A DNA stretch of 64,000 nucleotides, taken from positions 1 through 64,000 of the forward strand of contig CALXYT010000004.1 of the NCBI GenBank assembly GCA_944393045.1. The letters run 5' to 3'. The notes under the pieces were generated by a model, which saw only the letters and a program-made list of their open reading frames with translations, ran no database searches and was not told where the DNA came from. Positions 37,652-48,075 of this stretch are shown in pieces. This stretch comes from an uncultured Succinivibrionaceae bacterium. GTDB lineage: Bacteria; Pseudomonadota; Gammaproteobacteria; Enterobacterales; Succinivibrionaceae. Position 1 is the stretch's first letter. Every line of letters begins with the position of its first letter. The translations under genes were made by a program, and so were the position numbers.

Positions 37652-37726
37652 GGTATTCTTGTATATACTTGTTAAGTTCCAGTCTTTATTAACTAAAATA
37701 TAGGCACGGATCATGTTTGTATTATC

Positions 37727-37740
37727 AAGTTGCGCAACTT
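37727..37740. promoter_or_regulatory. Perfect 14-bp palindrome before damX
   Basis: AAGTTGCGCAACTT is fully self-complementary and lies 96 bases before damX. Its shape suits a dimeric regulator operator, but it matches no site that I recognise (not LexA or CRP). Confidence 0.3.
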
Positions 37741-37835
37741 TAGTAAAAAAACTATTACAATTAAAAGTGTGGCTTATTTAATAAATAGTTATGCATCAGC
37801 TTTAAGTAAATATTGATAAAATCATAGGAAATTAT

Positions 37836-39455
37836 ATGGCTCTTGAACAATTGCCAATGTTACCTGGACAAACTACTTTAGTCGAAAGAGTAAGGTATCA
37901 ATTATCTGTTGGTACTGCGTTTGTTTTTGTAACAGGTCAAACAGGCTCAGGAAAAACTGTATTATGTGAAAAACTCAGTAGTGTTATAGACGAGGAATTT
38001 CTCACGGCATTTGTGCCATGCACTCCAAAGATGAGTCTAGTCAATTTACGAGAAGTACTATTGCAACAACTTTCTCCTCAGACTATTTTTAATCAAGAGG
38101 ATAAATTATTAGGTACAGTCCAGCGCATAAATTTTGGGGAATCGAAGGTTTGTATTGTTGTTGATAATATCGATAAGGCTGATGAATCTTTCTTAGTAGA
38201 GTTAGCAGATATCTATCAAACATTTTTAAATGATGAATTATTTCATATAGTAGTAACTTCCGATCCCTCTTGGGCTGATAGTAGAATTAAATTATTAAAA
38301 GAAAATGGCATCGTTCCCGTTGAAATCGAAATTCCACATCTAAGTAAACAAGATAAATTAATAGAGTTGGACTATTATTTTAGGCTATATGGAGTAAGGT
38401 ATACTCCACAAGAGTTATCTACTATTGATAGAATAGATAATATGACAACTCCGGAGGATGTGCGAGTTTACGCTCAGTTTATATCATCTAATCAGAAGGA
38501 ATTTTCCATGGCAAAAAACGAACAACAAGCAAGAACTGTTACAAATAAAGATAATACCTCAAATAACTTTGCCTCAAAGTTAAAAGAAGGTAAGTCTTTA
38601 AAACTTTATATTATTATTGCTATAGCGGCATTAGTTATAATTTTAATACCAATTTTCTGGCTTTCATTAGGATCTAATGATTATGATGCTAAGACTACTA
38701 CAGCAAATGAAGGGGAGCTTAAAGGTATTGAAGGCTCTGTTACTCCAAAGGAACCTGAGCTTTATGATAATAAGACAACTGAATTAACAGATACCCCAGT
38801 TGTAGTAGGTGATTCTGATGCTCAAAGAACACAGGTAGTTGTAACAGATGAGGCAATTAAAACTATTGAGAAGGCTAATGATGATAAGGTAGCTACAAAG
38901 GATAGTGCTAATGTTCAAGTAACTAAGCAGGATGATAAAAATGCTGTAACTCAAGCTACTAATGAGGCTAATGCTAAGGAAGTAGTAAGTGATCCTTTAG
39001 CAAAGGGGAGTGCTAGTGATAAAGCTACAACTGATGAAACTAAAGCCACTACTGATGGTAAAGAAGTAGCAAATGTTAAGAATGATGTGGTAGATACTAC
39101 TGAAACTTCAAATAAAGAAGCTACTCAAGATACTACCAAGGTAGATGCAAATAAGGATAAGGCGCAGCAGGATAATGTTATTAGAACTGATATGGCGAAT
39201 ATGCCTAATAAAAACTATAGCGTGCAGTTAATAGCAACTCCTAAGAAAGCTGTTGCCGAAAAATTAGCTACAAGAGTTGGTGGTGATGTTTGGGTAGGTT
39301 TTAGAAAAAAAGATAAGCAGTACATTGTTTTATGGGGTAATTTTGCCTCACCAAAAGATGCCACTAAGGCTATTAAAGAATTACCTGCTGATGTAAGAAA
39401 AGCAGGCCCTTGGGCTAAATCATTCTTTAAGATTAAAAAGGAATTAGGTTTATAG
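37836..39455 (+). CDS. damX: DamX-like ATPase with SPOR domain
   Basis: 539 residues. An N-terminal AAA+ domain has the P-loop GQTGSGKT (34-41). A membrane helix (about 254-276, LYIIIAIAALVIILIPIFWL) follows, then a long Thr/Lys/Asp-rich periplasmic linker. A C-terminal SPOR domain (about 460-535) starts NYSVQLIATPKK, which should bind denuded glycan at the division septum. E. coli DamX has the TM-linker-SPOR part; the ATPase domain is found in other gammaproteobacterial homologues. dam, which follows damX in E. coli, is missing. Confidence 0.9.
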   Translation: MALEQLPMLPGQTTLVERVRYQLSVGTAFVFVTGQTGSGKTVLCEKLSSVIDEEFLTAFVPCTPKMSLVNLREVLLQQLSPQTIFNQEDKLLGTVQRINFGESKVCIVVDNIDKADESFLVELADIYQTFLNDELFHIVVTSDPSWADSRIKLLKENGIVPVEIEIPHLSKQDKLIELDYYFRLYGVRYTPQELSTIDRIDNMTTPEDVRVYAQFISSNQKEFSMAKNEQQARTVTNKDNTSNNFASKLKEGKSLKLYIIIAIAALVIILIPIFWLSLGSNDYDAKTTTANEGELKGIEGSVTPKEPELYDNKTTELTDTPVVVGDSDAQRTQVVVTDEAIKTIEKANDDKVATKDSANVQVTKQDDKNAVTQATNEANAKEVVSDPLAKGSASDKATTDETKATTDGKEVANVKNDVVDTTETSNKEATQDTTKVDANKDKAQQDNVIRTDMANMPNKNYSVQLIATPKKAVAEKLATRVGGDVWVGFRKKDKQYIVLWGNFASPKDATKAIKELPADVRKAGPWAKSFFKIKKELGL

Positions 39456-39483
39456 TCTTAAAGATAATTTCAGATTTTGATTT

Positions 39484-39520
39484 AAGGGCAGGGGGAAAAA
39501 TTCTCTTGCCTTTATTTTTA
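39484..39520 (+). terminator. Probable terminator after damX
   Basis: Imperfect arms AAGGGCA and TTGCCTT around a G- and A-rich loop, then a T-rich run. Confidence 0.6.
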
Positions 39521-39570
39521 TTAAATTTACAGGTAATTTATTATACTCTGGATGGTAAGAGGCTAGTTTA

Positions 39571-39579
39571 TGGTATAAT
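39571..39579 (+). promoter_or_regulatory. Extended -10 promoter for rpe-gph-trpS
   Basis: TGGTATAAT is a consensus extended -10 (TGnTATAAT), about 95 bases before rpe. The -35 region is poor, as expected for an extended -10 promoter. Confidence 0.6.
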
Positions 39580-39673
39580 TTTGCAAAAGTTTTAAAAGTA
39601 CCAATTTATTAGTGTTTGAAGATTTAAGACAGTAACTTAGTGCAGACAGTACTAAAAATCCTTCGAGGTTTTT

Positions 39674-40351
39674 ATGAATAAATACATAATAGCTCCTTCA
39701 ATTTTATCGGCAGATTTAGCAAGATTAGGAGATGATGTCGCCAAAGTGCTTAAAGCAGGAGCTGATGTGGTTCATTTTGATGTAATGGATAATCATTACG
39801 TCCCTAATTTAACCTTCGGTCCTGCAATTTGCCAGGCTTTACGCAATTATGGTATAACAGCTCCTATTGATGCTCATTTGATGGTAAGTCCTGTTGATGA
39901 TCTTATTGTGAGTTTTGCGAAAGCTGGGGCAAATTATATTACCTTTCATCCAGACGCTACCAAGCATATAGATAGGTCTTTACAGCTAATAAAGGATCAA
40001 GGTTGCAAGTGCGGTTTAGCCTTAAATCCAGCCACTCCGCTAAATGTACTTGATTATCTTTGGGATAAATTAGATATGGTGGTAATCATGTCAGTAAATC
40101 CTGGATTTGGGGGACAAAAATTTATTCCAGTTGCTTTATCAAAAATTGCGCAGTTAAAGGCATTAGCTCATGCTAATAATCGTGATGATTTAATCATTGA
40201 GGTTGACGGTGGAGTTAAGGCTGATAATATTGCGCAAATTGCCAAGGCAGGAGCTAATATGTTTGTGTCAGGTTCAGCGATTTTTAATAGCGATGATTAC
40301 GCGCAAACAATTAGTAAGATGCGTGCAAATTTGGCGAATATAATATGTTAA
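39674..40351 (+). CDS. rpe: Ribulose-phosphate 3-epimerase
   Basis: Interconverts ribulose 5-phosphate and xylulose 5-phosphate in the pentose phosphate pathway. It has 225 residues in a TIM barrel. [14 protein letters not shown], the metal-binding [12 protein letters not shown] and [15 protein letters not shown], and EVDGG are conserved. Its end overlaps the gph start by 7 bases. Confidence 0.96.
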   Translation: MNKYIIAPSILSADLARLGDDVAKVLKAGADVVHFDVMDNHYVPNLTFGPAICQALRNYGITAPIDAHLMVSPVDDLIVSFAKAGANYITFHPDATKHIDRSLQLIKDQGCKCGLALNPATPLNVLDYLWDKLDMVVIMSVNPGFGGQKFIPVALSKIAQLKALAHANNRDDLIIEVDGGVKADNIAQIAKAGANMFVSGSAIFNSDDYAQTISKMRANLANIIC

Positions 40352-41037
40352 TAACACTCCCAGAATTAATGATGTTTGATCTTGATGGAACGTTAGCAGA
40401 TACTGTTCCACAACTTCATGAGGCGGTTTGTTATGCTCTTGAGCAAGTAAATCATCCAAAAATCTCCATTGCTGATACTCGAAATTATGTTGGTAATGGT
40501 GCTGATTTACTGATGGCTAGAGCATTAACTAGAAATAATGATGCCACACTAGCTGATGTTGATGCCACATTATTAAAAACTGCTCGCATGGCCTTTAATG
40601 AGTATTATGCTATACATTTTGATTGCAGTAATTCATTATTTGATGGGGTAGTGGAAACTTTAACATACTTAAAGCAATTAAAGATTAAACTTGCAGTAGT
40701 TACTAATAAACCTAATAGATTTGTAGAATCAATTTTAGTAAGTGCTAATTTACTTAAGTTTTTTGATTTTTATTTAGGAAGTGAGGTGATTGATGCTAAA
40801 AAGCCAAATCCTGAACCTCTTTTTTATGTTTGCCAAAAACTTAATGTAAAACCTGGTAGGGCTGTTATGGTAGGTGATTCTTATAATGATATTGAAGCTG
40901 CTCATAATGCCCAGATGGAAAGTATTGCTTTAACTTATGGTTATAATAGAGGGCGTGATATTCGAGATTCACATCCGAGTTATTTATTTTCAAGATTTGA
41001 GCAGATTGCTCAACTAATTAAGAGGATTGCCCAATAG
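40345..41037 (+). CDS. gph: Phosphoglycolate phosphatase
   Basis: Dephosphorylates 2-phosphoglycolate, for example from DNA repair. It has 230 residues of the HAD superfamily. DLDGTLADT holds the catalytic Asp pair; AVVTNKP and the late motif [15 protein letters not shown] complete the active site. Position between rpe and trpS matches E. coli gph. Confidence 0.93.
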   Translation: MLITLPELMMFDLDGTLADTVPQLHEAVCYALEQVNHPKISIADTRNYVGNGADLLMARALTRNNDATLADVDATLLKTARMAFNEYYAIHFDCSNSLFDGVVETLTYLKQLKIKLAVVTNKPNRFVESILVSANLLKFFDFYLGSEVIDAKKPNPEPLFYVCQKLNVKPGRAVMVGDSYNDIEAAHNAQMESIALTYGYNRGRDIRDSHPSYLFSRFEQIAQLIKRIAQ

Positions 41038-41049
41038 GGATATTTTAGT

Positions 41050-42048
41050 ATGAAGGACATAGTATTTAGTGGTGCGCAACCTTCCGGTGAATTATCGATC
41101 GGAAATTATATTGGAGCATTGCGTCAGTGGGTTAAGATGCAAGATGATTATGATTGCATCTATAGTGTTGTAGACCTGCATGCAATTACAGTTCGCCAAG
41201 ATCCGAAAGCTTTATATGAGGCTACATTTAATACTTTAGCATTATATTTAGCAATAGGTATTGATCCGGATAAGAGCACAGTATTTTTACAATCTCAAGT
41301 TCCTGAACATGCTCAGCTTTCATGGATTTTAAATTGCTATACTCAAATTGGTGAGTTAAGCAGAATGACCCAGTTTAAGGATAAATCAAAGCGTTATGAA
41401 GGTAATGTAACTGCTGGTTTATTTGATTATCCTGTGTTAATGGCTGCTGATATTTTACTATATCAGGCAAATTTGGTTCCTGTTGGTGAAGATCAGTTAC
41501 AACACCTTGAATTAACTCGTGATATTGCATATAGATTTAATCAGCTCTACGGCGAAACCTTCGTTTTACCAAAAGGTTTTGTGCCAAAAGAAGGCGCTCG
41601 TGTTATGAGTCTGCAAGATCCAAGCAAGAAGATGTCAAAGTCTGATGATAATCGTAATAATGTTATTACCTTGCTTGAAGATCCTAAGAGTATTGTTAAA
41701 AAGCTTAAGAAGGCAGTAACTGATAGTGATGATCCTCCTGTTGTGCGTTATGACTGGGATAATAAGCCAGGTGTTTCTAACTTATTAGATTTAATGAGTG
41801 CAGTAACAGGTAAGAGTATTGAAGAGTTGGTAGCGCAGTTTGAAGGTAAGCTTTATGGTCAGTTTAAGGCTGAAGTTGCAGATGCAGTAGTTGATCTGCT
41901 TACCCCGATTCAGACTCGTTATAAAGAACTTCGTCAAGATGAAGGTTATTTGCGAGAAGTCTTTAAGAAAGGTGCTATTAAGGCTAGTGAAAGAGCGCAA
42001 GGGACTCTTGATAAAGCTAGCAAGGCAATAGGCTTTATTGGTAGATAA
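41050..42048 (+). CDS. trpS: Tryptophanyl-tRNA synthetase
   Basis: Charges tRNA-Trp. It has 332 residues of class I type. The HIGH-like motif is [12 protein letters not shown] and the KMSKS loop is KKMSKSDDN. It is the last gene of rpe-gph-trpS; the efflux adaptor begins 10 bases downstream, so the two may be co-transcribed. Confidence 0.96.
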   Translation: MKDIVFSGAQPSGELSIGNYIGALRQWVKMQDDYDCIYSVVDLHAITVRQDPKALYEATFNTLALYLAIGIDPDKSTVFLQSQVPEHAQLSWILNCYTQIGELSRMTQFKDKSKRYEGNVTAGLFDYPVLMAADILLYQANLVPVGEDQLQHLELTRDIAYRFNQLYGETFVLPKGFVPKEGARVMSLQDPSKKMSKSDDNRNNVITLLEDPKSIVKKLKKAVTDSDDPPVVRYDWDNKPGVSNLLDLMSAVTGKSIEELVAQFEGKLYGQFKAEVADAVVDLLTPIQTRYKELRQDEGYLREVFKKGAIKASERAQGTLDKASKAIGFIGR

Positions 42049-42058
42049 GGTATAACCT

Positions 42059-43183
42059 ATGAAGCGTTGGCTAATTGGAATATTATTAGTAATACTAACC
42101 ATTGTGGCAATAGCAGTTATTGCTAAAATGCAATTTTTACATAAGAATGATAATCAAACTACTTATAAGCAGGATAATGTGGTAAAAGTAGCTCGTGTTA
42201 CTGTAAGTGATGCAGGTACTGTCTTTCCCCTTGTAGGTATGGTAAAGGCCAATCGCTCCATAATTATTACTCCAGAGGTTACAGCTAGGGTTGCTAAGGT
42301 ACATGTTAAGTCAACCCAGGCTGTAAATAAGGGAGATATTTTAATTGAATTAGATAGTGCACGTGAAAAAGCACTGTTAGCGCAAGAAAGAATTACGCTT
42401 AAAGATTTAAACAGAAAGCTTTCCGTATCACGAACCTTAAAAAAGAAAGGTGTGGTAAGTCTTGATGCTTTAGAACAATTAGAAGCTGAAACTAATGCCC
42501 AGGAGGCTTTAGTAAAAGCGAAAGAGTATGAAGTGGCGATTCGTACTATTAAAGCACCTTTTGCAGGGGTGTTAAGTTTACACAGTATCAACCAAGGTTT
42601 ATATGTAAAGCCTGATGATAAGTTATTGCAACTTGATGATTTATCAAGAGTATATGTAGACTTTTTAATTCCAGAACGTTTCTTGTCACAACTTGCGATA
42701 GGTCAAGAGGTTACTGCTACTACCGATGCCTGGCCAGGTCATAGATATATTGGTAGAATTACTGAAATAGATACCCACGTTGATACTAAAACCTTAGCTT
42801 TGCGTGTGCGTGTATATTTTAAGAATGATAATTTAGAACTTCTTGATGGAATGATGCTTGAGATGCATTTAACCTTAACGCAAGAATCTTTACCAAATAT
42901 TCCACTTAAGGCAATTAGTTATTTAGGTGATGAACGTTTTGTGTATGTATTACGCAGCAATAATACTGTTGCAAGACGTAAGGTTGTTTTGGGGGCGGTA
43001 AATGGTGCAAATGTAGCAATTAGAGAAGGTATACGAGAAAATCAGTTAGTGGTGGTAGAGGGAGTTGAAAAACTTCGAGATGGCTCTACTGTTAAGGTTA
43101 TTCGACAAGATAATGATTTTGATTTAATTGAAACTACGCCACTAAAGAAAAAAGAGCAGGTTAAAGGGGATCGCGTATTGTGA
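42059..43183 (+). CDS. RND efflux periplasmic adaptor
   Basis: 374 residues of the membrane fusion protein family. An N-terminal membrane anchor (about 4-24) replaces a lipobox. A biotinyl-lipoyl-like hairpin (VTARVAKVHVKSTQAVNKGDILIEL and IRTIKAPFAGVLSLHSINQG), an alpha hairpin and a beta barrel follow. It should link the RND pump to an outer-membrane channel. The gene ends within the GTGA overlap with the pump gene. Confidence 0.9.
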   Translation: MKRWLIGILLVILTIVAIAVIAKMQFLHKNDNQTTYKQDNVVKVARVTVSDAGTVFPLVGMVKANRSIIITPEVTARVAKVHVKSTQAVNKGDILIELDSAREKALLAQERITLKDLNRKLSVSRTLKKKGVVSLDALEQLEAETNAQEALVKAKEYEVAIRTIKAPFAGVLSLHSINQGLYVKPDDKLLQLDDLSRVYVDFLIPERFLSQLAIGQEVTATTDAWPGHRYIGRITEIDTHVDTKTLALRVRVYFKNDNLELLDGMMLEMHLTLTQESLPNIPLKAISYLGDERFVYVLRSNNTVARRKVVLGAVNGANVAIREGIRENQLVVVEGVEKLRDGSTVKVIRQDNDFDLIETTPLKKKEQVKGDRVL

Positions 43184-46100
43184 TTTTAAGTGAAATATCA
43201 ATACGTAGACCAATAAGTGCATTAGTGTTTAGTACGCTGTTGCTGATTTTTGGTGTGATATCATTTTTACGTTTACCGGTTAGAGAATTACCAGATGTAG
43301 AAATACCTTCGGTAACAATTTCAACTACGTATGAAGGAGCCTCTCCTGAGGTAATAGAAACTAGAGTTACGAAAGTTATAGAAGATGAGCTTTCAGGTAT
43401 TTCAGGTGTAAAGCAAATTACTTCTAATAGCCGATCTGGAGGATCGTGGATAGCTATTGAGTTTAATCAAAATAAAGATATGCTTGAGGCGATTAGCGAT
43501 GTGCGTGATGCAGTTTCGCGTGCTAGTAAGAACCTTCCTGATGATGCTGATGATTCTATTGTTACTCGTGATAACGGTGAAGATGATGTAGTACTATGGC
43601 TTAATTTATCTAGTTCTACCATGGATAGGGTAACATTATCTGATTATGCTGATCGTTATATTGTTAAAAACTTAAGTCTTGTTGATGGTGTATCACAGGT
43701 AAAAACAGTTGGCGCCCTAGAAAAAGTAATGTATGTGCGTCTTTTACCAAGTCGTATGACTGCATTAGGGATAACGGTAAGCGATATTTTAACAGCTATA
43801 GGTTACGAGAATATTGAACTACCTAGTGGTGAAATTCGTAATCGTGATATGCTATTTCCGGTATCTATTAAGCGAGTTTATGTTGATGCTGAAAGTTTTG
43901 AGTTATTACCAATAAAACATGATGGTATTGATGGCACTATCCGCTTAAGAGATGTCGCCAAAGTTGAGGTCAAAGCTCGTAATGAGGAGAGTATATATCA
44001 TCGTAATGGAATTTCTAGTATCGGTATTGGGATAATTCCTCAATCTAATGCCAATCCTTTAGATGTCTCAACAGCTGTACAAAGAGAGGTGGCAGAGCTT
44101 AGTGCCTTTATTCCTGATGGTGCCAAGTTAGAGATAGACTTTGATAGTACTATTTATATAAAAAATTCTATTTTTGAGGTGTACAACACTTTAATTATTA
44201 CCGCTATTTTAGTAATTTTAGTGTTGTATTTCTTTATAGGCTCATGGCGCACCACCTTAATTCCTGCCGTAACCGTACCTATTTCTCTTATTGCCTCCTT
44301 TATTGGCGCATGGTTATTTGGCTTTTCAATAAATATTATTACTCTTCTAAGTTTAATTTTGGCAATTGGTCTTGTAGTAGATGATGCCATTGTTATGGTG
44401 GAGAATATTTCGCATCATATTTCTAAAGGTGAGGGAGTGTTAGCTGCCTGCTGGTTTGGGGCAAAAGAGGTTGGCTTTGCGATAGTATCTACTACGGTGG
44501 TGCTAATTATGATTTTCTTGCCGCTAGTATTTATGCAGGGTGTAACAGGGAAGATGTTTATTGAATTTGCCGTGTTATTATCGCTTGCGGTATTTTTCTC
44601 AGCGTTAATAGCTTTAACGTTATCTCCTGCTTTATGTGGTTTTTTACTGAAGGATAAAGTTGGCAATAGTAGTTTAGTGGTTCGTGCTTGCAGTTTTATT
44701 ATTGCCAAAGTTGAAGAGTTTTATGCTAAGAGCCTAAAGGTATTACTAAATCATCTATATATTTACCCTGCTATTTTGGTGGTTATAGTAGGAGGTATGT
44801 ATTTATTTTACGATGCCATTGATCATCAATTTACTCCGCAGGAAGATCGTGGTGTTGTTTATGTTTATGCTCGTGGTGAGGAAGGGGCGAGCATTTATCG
44901 TATGAAGCGCAATATGCAGCTTATTGAAGAAGAGTTATTACCATTACTTGGTAAAGGAGTTATTAAGTCAATGAGCTTTTCGACTCCAGCCCTGGGGCAG
45001 TCTTCTGATCAAACTGGTTTTGTGGTACTGCAATTAGAAGATTGGGGAAGCCGTAAAGTTCGCTCAACTGATTTAGTGCAAGAATTAAAAGCTCGCTTAA
45101 ATAAGATACCTGACTTGCGTGTTTATGTGTATGAACCAGGCTTTAAAGGTAAATCTAGCGCTCCAATAAAATACGTTATCAAAGGTTCAAATTATCAGAC
45201 CTTAAATGCTACTGCTAATAGATTAGTAAAAGAAGGTCAGGAGGCGCAAGTATTTGTAAATGGTGATACTAATTATTCCGAGCGTACTCCTGAGATTGAG
45301 GTAAATATCAATGTTGATAAAGCCGCTTCTTTAGGTATTTCTTTAATGGAGGCCTCAAAAGCATTGCAGACAGCATTAGGGGGCTCAACTCATACTACCT
45401 TTGTGGATAATGGTGAGGAGTATGATGTTTATATTCGTGCTGAGGAAAATGAATTTACGGATTTAAATAAATTAAGTCAGTTATATATCAGAACTAATGA
45501 TAACCAGATGGTTTCAATTGTAAGTATTGCTGACTTTAGAATTAAAGCTCGAGCTAAACGTTTGCCGCATTTTGACAGACTTAAAGCGATAACTGTTAGC
45601 GCATATGTGGCACCTGGTAAGAGTTTAGGTGAGGCGCTTGATTGGATGGATAAATGGAGTGCGGATAACCTTCAGAAAGATATGTCTATTGCGCTTAGTG
45701 GTGAGTCTAAAGATTTTAGAGAAAGTGAAAATGATACTATTTTAGTGTTATCGCTAGCAATATTTGTCGCATTTTTAGTCTTATGTGCTCAATTTGAAAG
45801 TTTTATTTACCCTGTAGTTGTTATGGTGACAATTCCATTGGGGATTTTTGGGGGACTAATGGGGTTATGGTTACTAGATGTATCATTTAACTTATATAGT
45901 CAAATAGGCTTATTACTTTTAATTGGTATGGTTACTAAAAATGGTATTTTAATTGTGGAATTTGCTAACCAATTAAGAGTTCATGGTTTATCTTCCTATG
46001 ATGCTGTAATTAAAGCCTCTGTACGCCGTTTACGCCCAATTTTAATGACCTCGGTTACAGCAATTATTGGGGCGCTACCTTTAATAATTGCCACAGGCTC

Positions 46101-46284
46101 TGGTTATGAAAGTAGAGAGGCGGTTGGAACTGTGATTTTCTTTGGTATGACAGTAGCCACCTTAATAACTTTATGTTTATTGCCAGGAATTTATTATTTC
46201 TTCTCACGTTTTGCTAAAACTCCTTTAGCTCATGAAAGAAGGTTATTAACTGAGTTACGTAATGCCAAAGCTCAGAAAAAGTAA
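43180..46284 (+). CDS. RND efflux pump permease (HAE1-type)
   Basis: 1034 residues with 12 membrane helices and two large periplasmic loops. The N-terminus ISIRRPISALVFSTLLLIFG is typical. LVVDDAIVMVEN near residue 405 carries the Asp pair of the proton relay, and MVTKNGILIVEFAN near 920 carries the Lys. It is an inner-membrane proton antiporter for hydrophobic drugs or similar; the substrate is unknown. GTG start overlaps the adaptor stop. No TolC-type channel gene is adjacent. Confidence 0.93.
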   Translation: MILSEISIRRPISALVFSTLLLIFGVISFLRLPVRELPDVEIPSVTISTTYEGASPEVIETRVTKVIEDELSGISGVKQITSNSRSGGSWIAIEFNQNKDMLEAISDVRDAVSRASKNLPDDADDSIVTRDNGEDDVVLWLNLSSSTMDRVTLSDYADRYIVKNLSLVDGVSQVKTVGALEKVMYVRLLPSRMTALGITVSDILTAIGYENIELPSGEIRNRDMLFPVSIKRVYVDAESFELLPIKHDGIDGTIRLRDVAKVEVKARNEESIYHRNGISSIGIGIIPQSNANPLDVSTAVQREVAELSAFIPDGAKLEIDFDSTIYIKNSIFEVYNTLIITAILVILVLYFFIGSWRTTLIPAVTVPISLIASFIGAWLFGFSINIITLLSLILAIGLVVDDAIVMVENISHHISKGEGVLAACWFGAKEVGFAIVSTTVVLIMIFLPLVFMQGVTGKMFIEFAVLLSLAVFFSALIALTLSPALCGFLLKDKVGNSSLVVRACSFIIAKVEEFYAKSLKVLLNHLYIYPAILVVIVGGMYLFYDAIDHQFTPQEDRGVVYVYARGEEGASIYRMKRNMQLIEEELLPLLGKGVIKSMSFSTPALGQSSDQTGFVVLQLEDWGSRKVRSTDLVQELKARLNKIPDLRVYVYEPGFKGKSSAPIKYVIKGSNYQTLNATANRLVKEGQEAQVFVNGDTNYSERTPEIEVNINVDKAASLGISLMEASKALQTALGGSTHTTFVDNGEEYDVYIRAEENEFTDLNKLSQLYIRTNDNQMVSIVSIADFRIKARAKRLPHFDRLKAITVSAYVAPGKSLGEALDWMDKWSADNLQKDMSIALSGESKDFRESENDTILVLSLAIFVAFLVLCAQFESFIYPVVVMVTIPLGIFGGLMGLWLLDVSFNLYSQIGLLLLIGMVTKNGILIVEFANQLRVHGLSSYDAVIKASVRRLRPILMTSVTAIIGALPLIIATGSGYESREAVGTVIFFGMTVATLITLCLLPGIYYFFSRFAKTPLAHERRLLTELRNAKAQKK

Positions 46285-46599
46285 AGAATATTATCGGTTA
46301 TGCTAATTTTGCTTGATGTTAGAAACCAACCTTTATTTTTTAAGGTAGCTTTACCTAAATTCTAAATGGTAATTTTCTGTTAATATTAGCTTTTTTTATA
46401 AAATAATTATAATTTGTTATAAACAAAGCTTTAATTTTATAATTTTCTTAAAAAATAATGTGCATTTTTATGGTCTTTTAACTAATATATGTAAAACATA
46501 GCAATTAAGAGTTTTTAGTTGTCTAATCAATATATTTCTTGTGCTAGTAGTGTTTGTTAATAGTAATTATATAAATATGATGTTTTCTTGAGGTTTAAA
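46285..46599. other. Intergenic region before argD
   Basis: About 315 very AT-rich bases with no gene. A weak ACCTT/AAGGT hairpin with T run (about 46327-46347) may end the efflux transcript. I found no ArgR box matching the usual consensus. The argD ribosome site is TGAGG at 46589-46593. Confidence 0.35.
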
Positions 46600-47805
46600 A
46601 TGACTAAGATTACCAGAGCTGATTTTGAGAAATATGAAATGGGCATTTATGTGCCTGCTCCTATTTTACCAGTTAGCGGTAAAGGATCACGTTTCTATGA
46701 TGATGCTGGACGAGATTATATTGATTTTGCAGGTGGTATCGCTGTAAATGTTATGGGGCATTGTCATCCAGAAATAGTTAAAGCCCTAACAGAGCAAGCC
46801 AACAAGTTATGGCATATATCTAATTACTTATGTACTGAACCAGCTATTAAACTTGCTAAGTATTTAGTCGAAAATACTTTTGCTGATAAGGTATTTTTTG
46901 CTAATTCTGGTGGTGAGGCTAATGAGGCATCATTAAAGCTGGCTCGTCGTTATGCTTATGAAAAATTTGGTTCTGAAAAATCACAGATTATCTCATTTCA
47001 AAATAGCTTCCATGGTCGTACTTTATTTGATGTGACTGTTGGAGGTCAAGCAAAGTATCGTGAAGGTTTTGGTCCATTACCAGGTGATATTGTACATTTA
47101 GAGTTTAATAATCTTGAAGCTTTAAAAGAAACTATTTCTGATAAAACCTGCGCTGTAATCTTAGAGCCAATCCAGGGTGAAGGTGGGATCATCCCTGCTA
47201 CTAAAGAATTTTTAACAGCCGTTAGAGAATTATGTAACAAACATAATGCCTTATTGATTTATGATGAGGTACAAACTGGTTTTGGTAGAACAGGTTACCT
47301 TTATGCTTACCAGATGTATGGTGTTGAGCCTGATATATTAACTAGTGCAAAAGGTCTTGGTGCAGGTATCCCGATTGCTGCTATGATGGCACGTGATGAG
47401 GTGGCAAAAACCTTCAAACCAGGTGTACATGGTACAACATTTGGGGCTAATCCTTTGGCAACTGCAGTAGGGTGTCGTTCTTTTGAATTAGTAAACACTC
47501 CAGAAACACTTAATGGTGTTAAAGAAAAGGAACTTAAGTTTAAAGCTAATTACGCTGCCTTAAATAATAAGTATCATTGCTTTAAGGATATTAGAGGTGT
47601 GGGATTACTAATTGGCGCTGATTTAAAAGATGAATATGCAGATAAATTAAAAGAAATAACTGCTGAATGTCTAAATCAAGGTGTCTTTGTTATAACAGCT
47701 GGTCATAGTGTAATTAGAAATGCTCCTGCATTAAATATTACTGATGAGGAAATAGCAGAAGGTTTTGCAAGATTAGATAAGGTGTTAGCAAAATTTTTTG
47801 GCTAA
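46600..47805 (+). CDS. argD: Acetylornithine aminotransferase
   Basis: PLP-dependent transamination in arginine synthesis; enterobacterial homologues also act on succinyldiaminopimelate. ATG 46600 follows TGAGG. It has 401 residues. NSGGEANEASLKLARRYA, FHGRT, EPIQGEGGI, the PLP lysine in LTSAKGLGAGIP and GTTFGANPLA are intact. The catabolic paralogue AstC is similar, but no ast genes are near. Proximity to crp matches E. coli argD. Confidence 0.9.
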   Translation: MTKITRADFEKYEMGIYVPAPILPVSGKGSRFYDDAGRDYIDFAGGIAVNVMGHCHPEIVKALTEQANKLWHISNYLCTEPAIKLAKYLVENTFADKVFFANSGGEANEASLKLARRYAYEKFGSEKSQIISFQNSFHGRTLFDVTVGGQAKYREGFGPLPGDIVHLEFNNLEALKETISDKTCAVILEPIQGEGGIIPATKEFLTAVRELCNKHNALLIYDEVQTGFGRTGYLYAYQMYGVEPDILTSAKGLGAGIPIAAMMARDEVAKTFKPGVHGTTFGANPLATAVGCRSFELVNTPETLNGVKEKELKFKANYAALNNKYHCFKDIRGVGLLIGADLKDEYADKLKEITAECLNQGVFVITAGHSVIRNAPALNITDEEIAEGFARLDKVLAKFFG

Positions 47806-47835
47806 AAACTTATTTTAAATAAAAGTATTGTTAGG

Positions 47836-47867
47836 CGGTAGAGGATGTTATTTTCTACCGTTTTTTT
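47836..47867 (+). terminator. Terminator of argD
   Basis: Perfect arms CGGTAGA (47836-47842) and TCTACCG (47854-47860) followed by seven T. Confidence 0.88.
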
Positions 47868-48012
47868 ATGAAAAATAAATTTTGTGAAATAAAAGTGAAG
47901 ATAGAGCAAATGAGGCAAAAGGAAAAAGTTAGATTAGAGGTTATGAGTAATAAAGAAAGATAATAGGGGAATAAAAATAAGGAGTTACGTGAAGATATAA
48001 GGTTATAAGAAA

Positions 48013-48053
48013 TTTCCCAAATTACTTAAAAGGAATATTTATAATTTGGGAAA
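48013..48053 (-). terminator. Probable terminator of crp
   Basis: Perfect 11-bp arms TTTCCCAAATT and AATTTGGGAAA around a 19-base loop, followed on the minus strand by TTTCTT, 23 bases beyond the crp stop. Confidence 0.7.
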
Positions 48054-48075
48054 TAATTGATGAAGAAAAAAGAAA

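Noticed and set aside
47868-47963. 31-codon ORF directly after the argD terminator
   Set aside because: No ribosome site, it begins in the terminator T run, and the composition is simple Lys/Glu. No support beyond an open frame.
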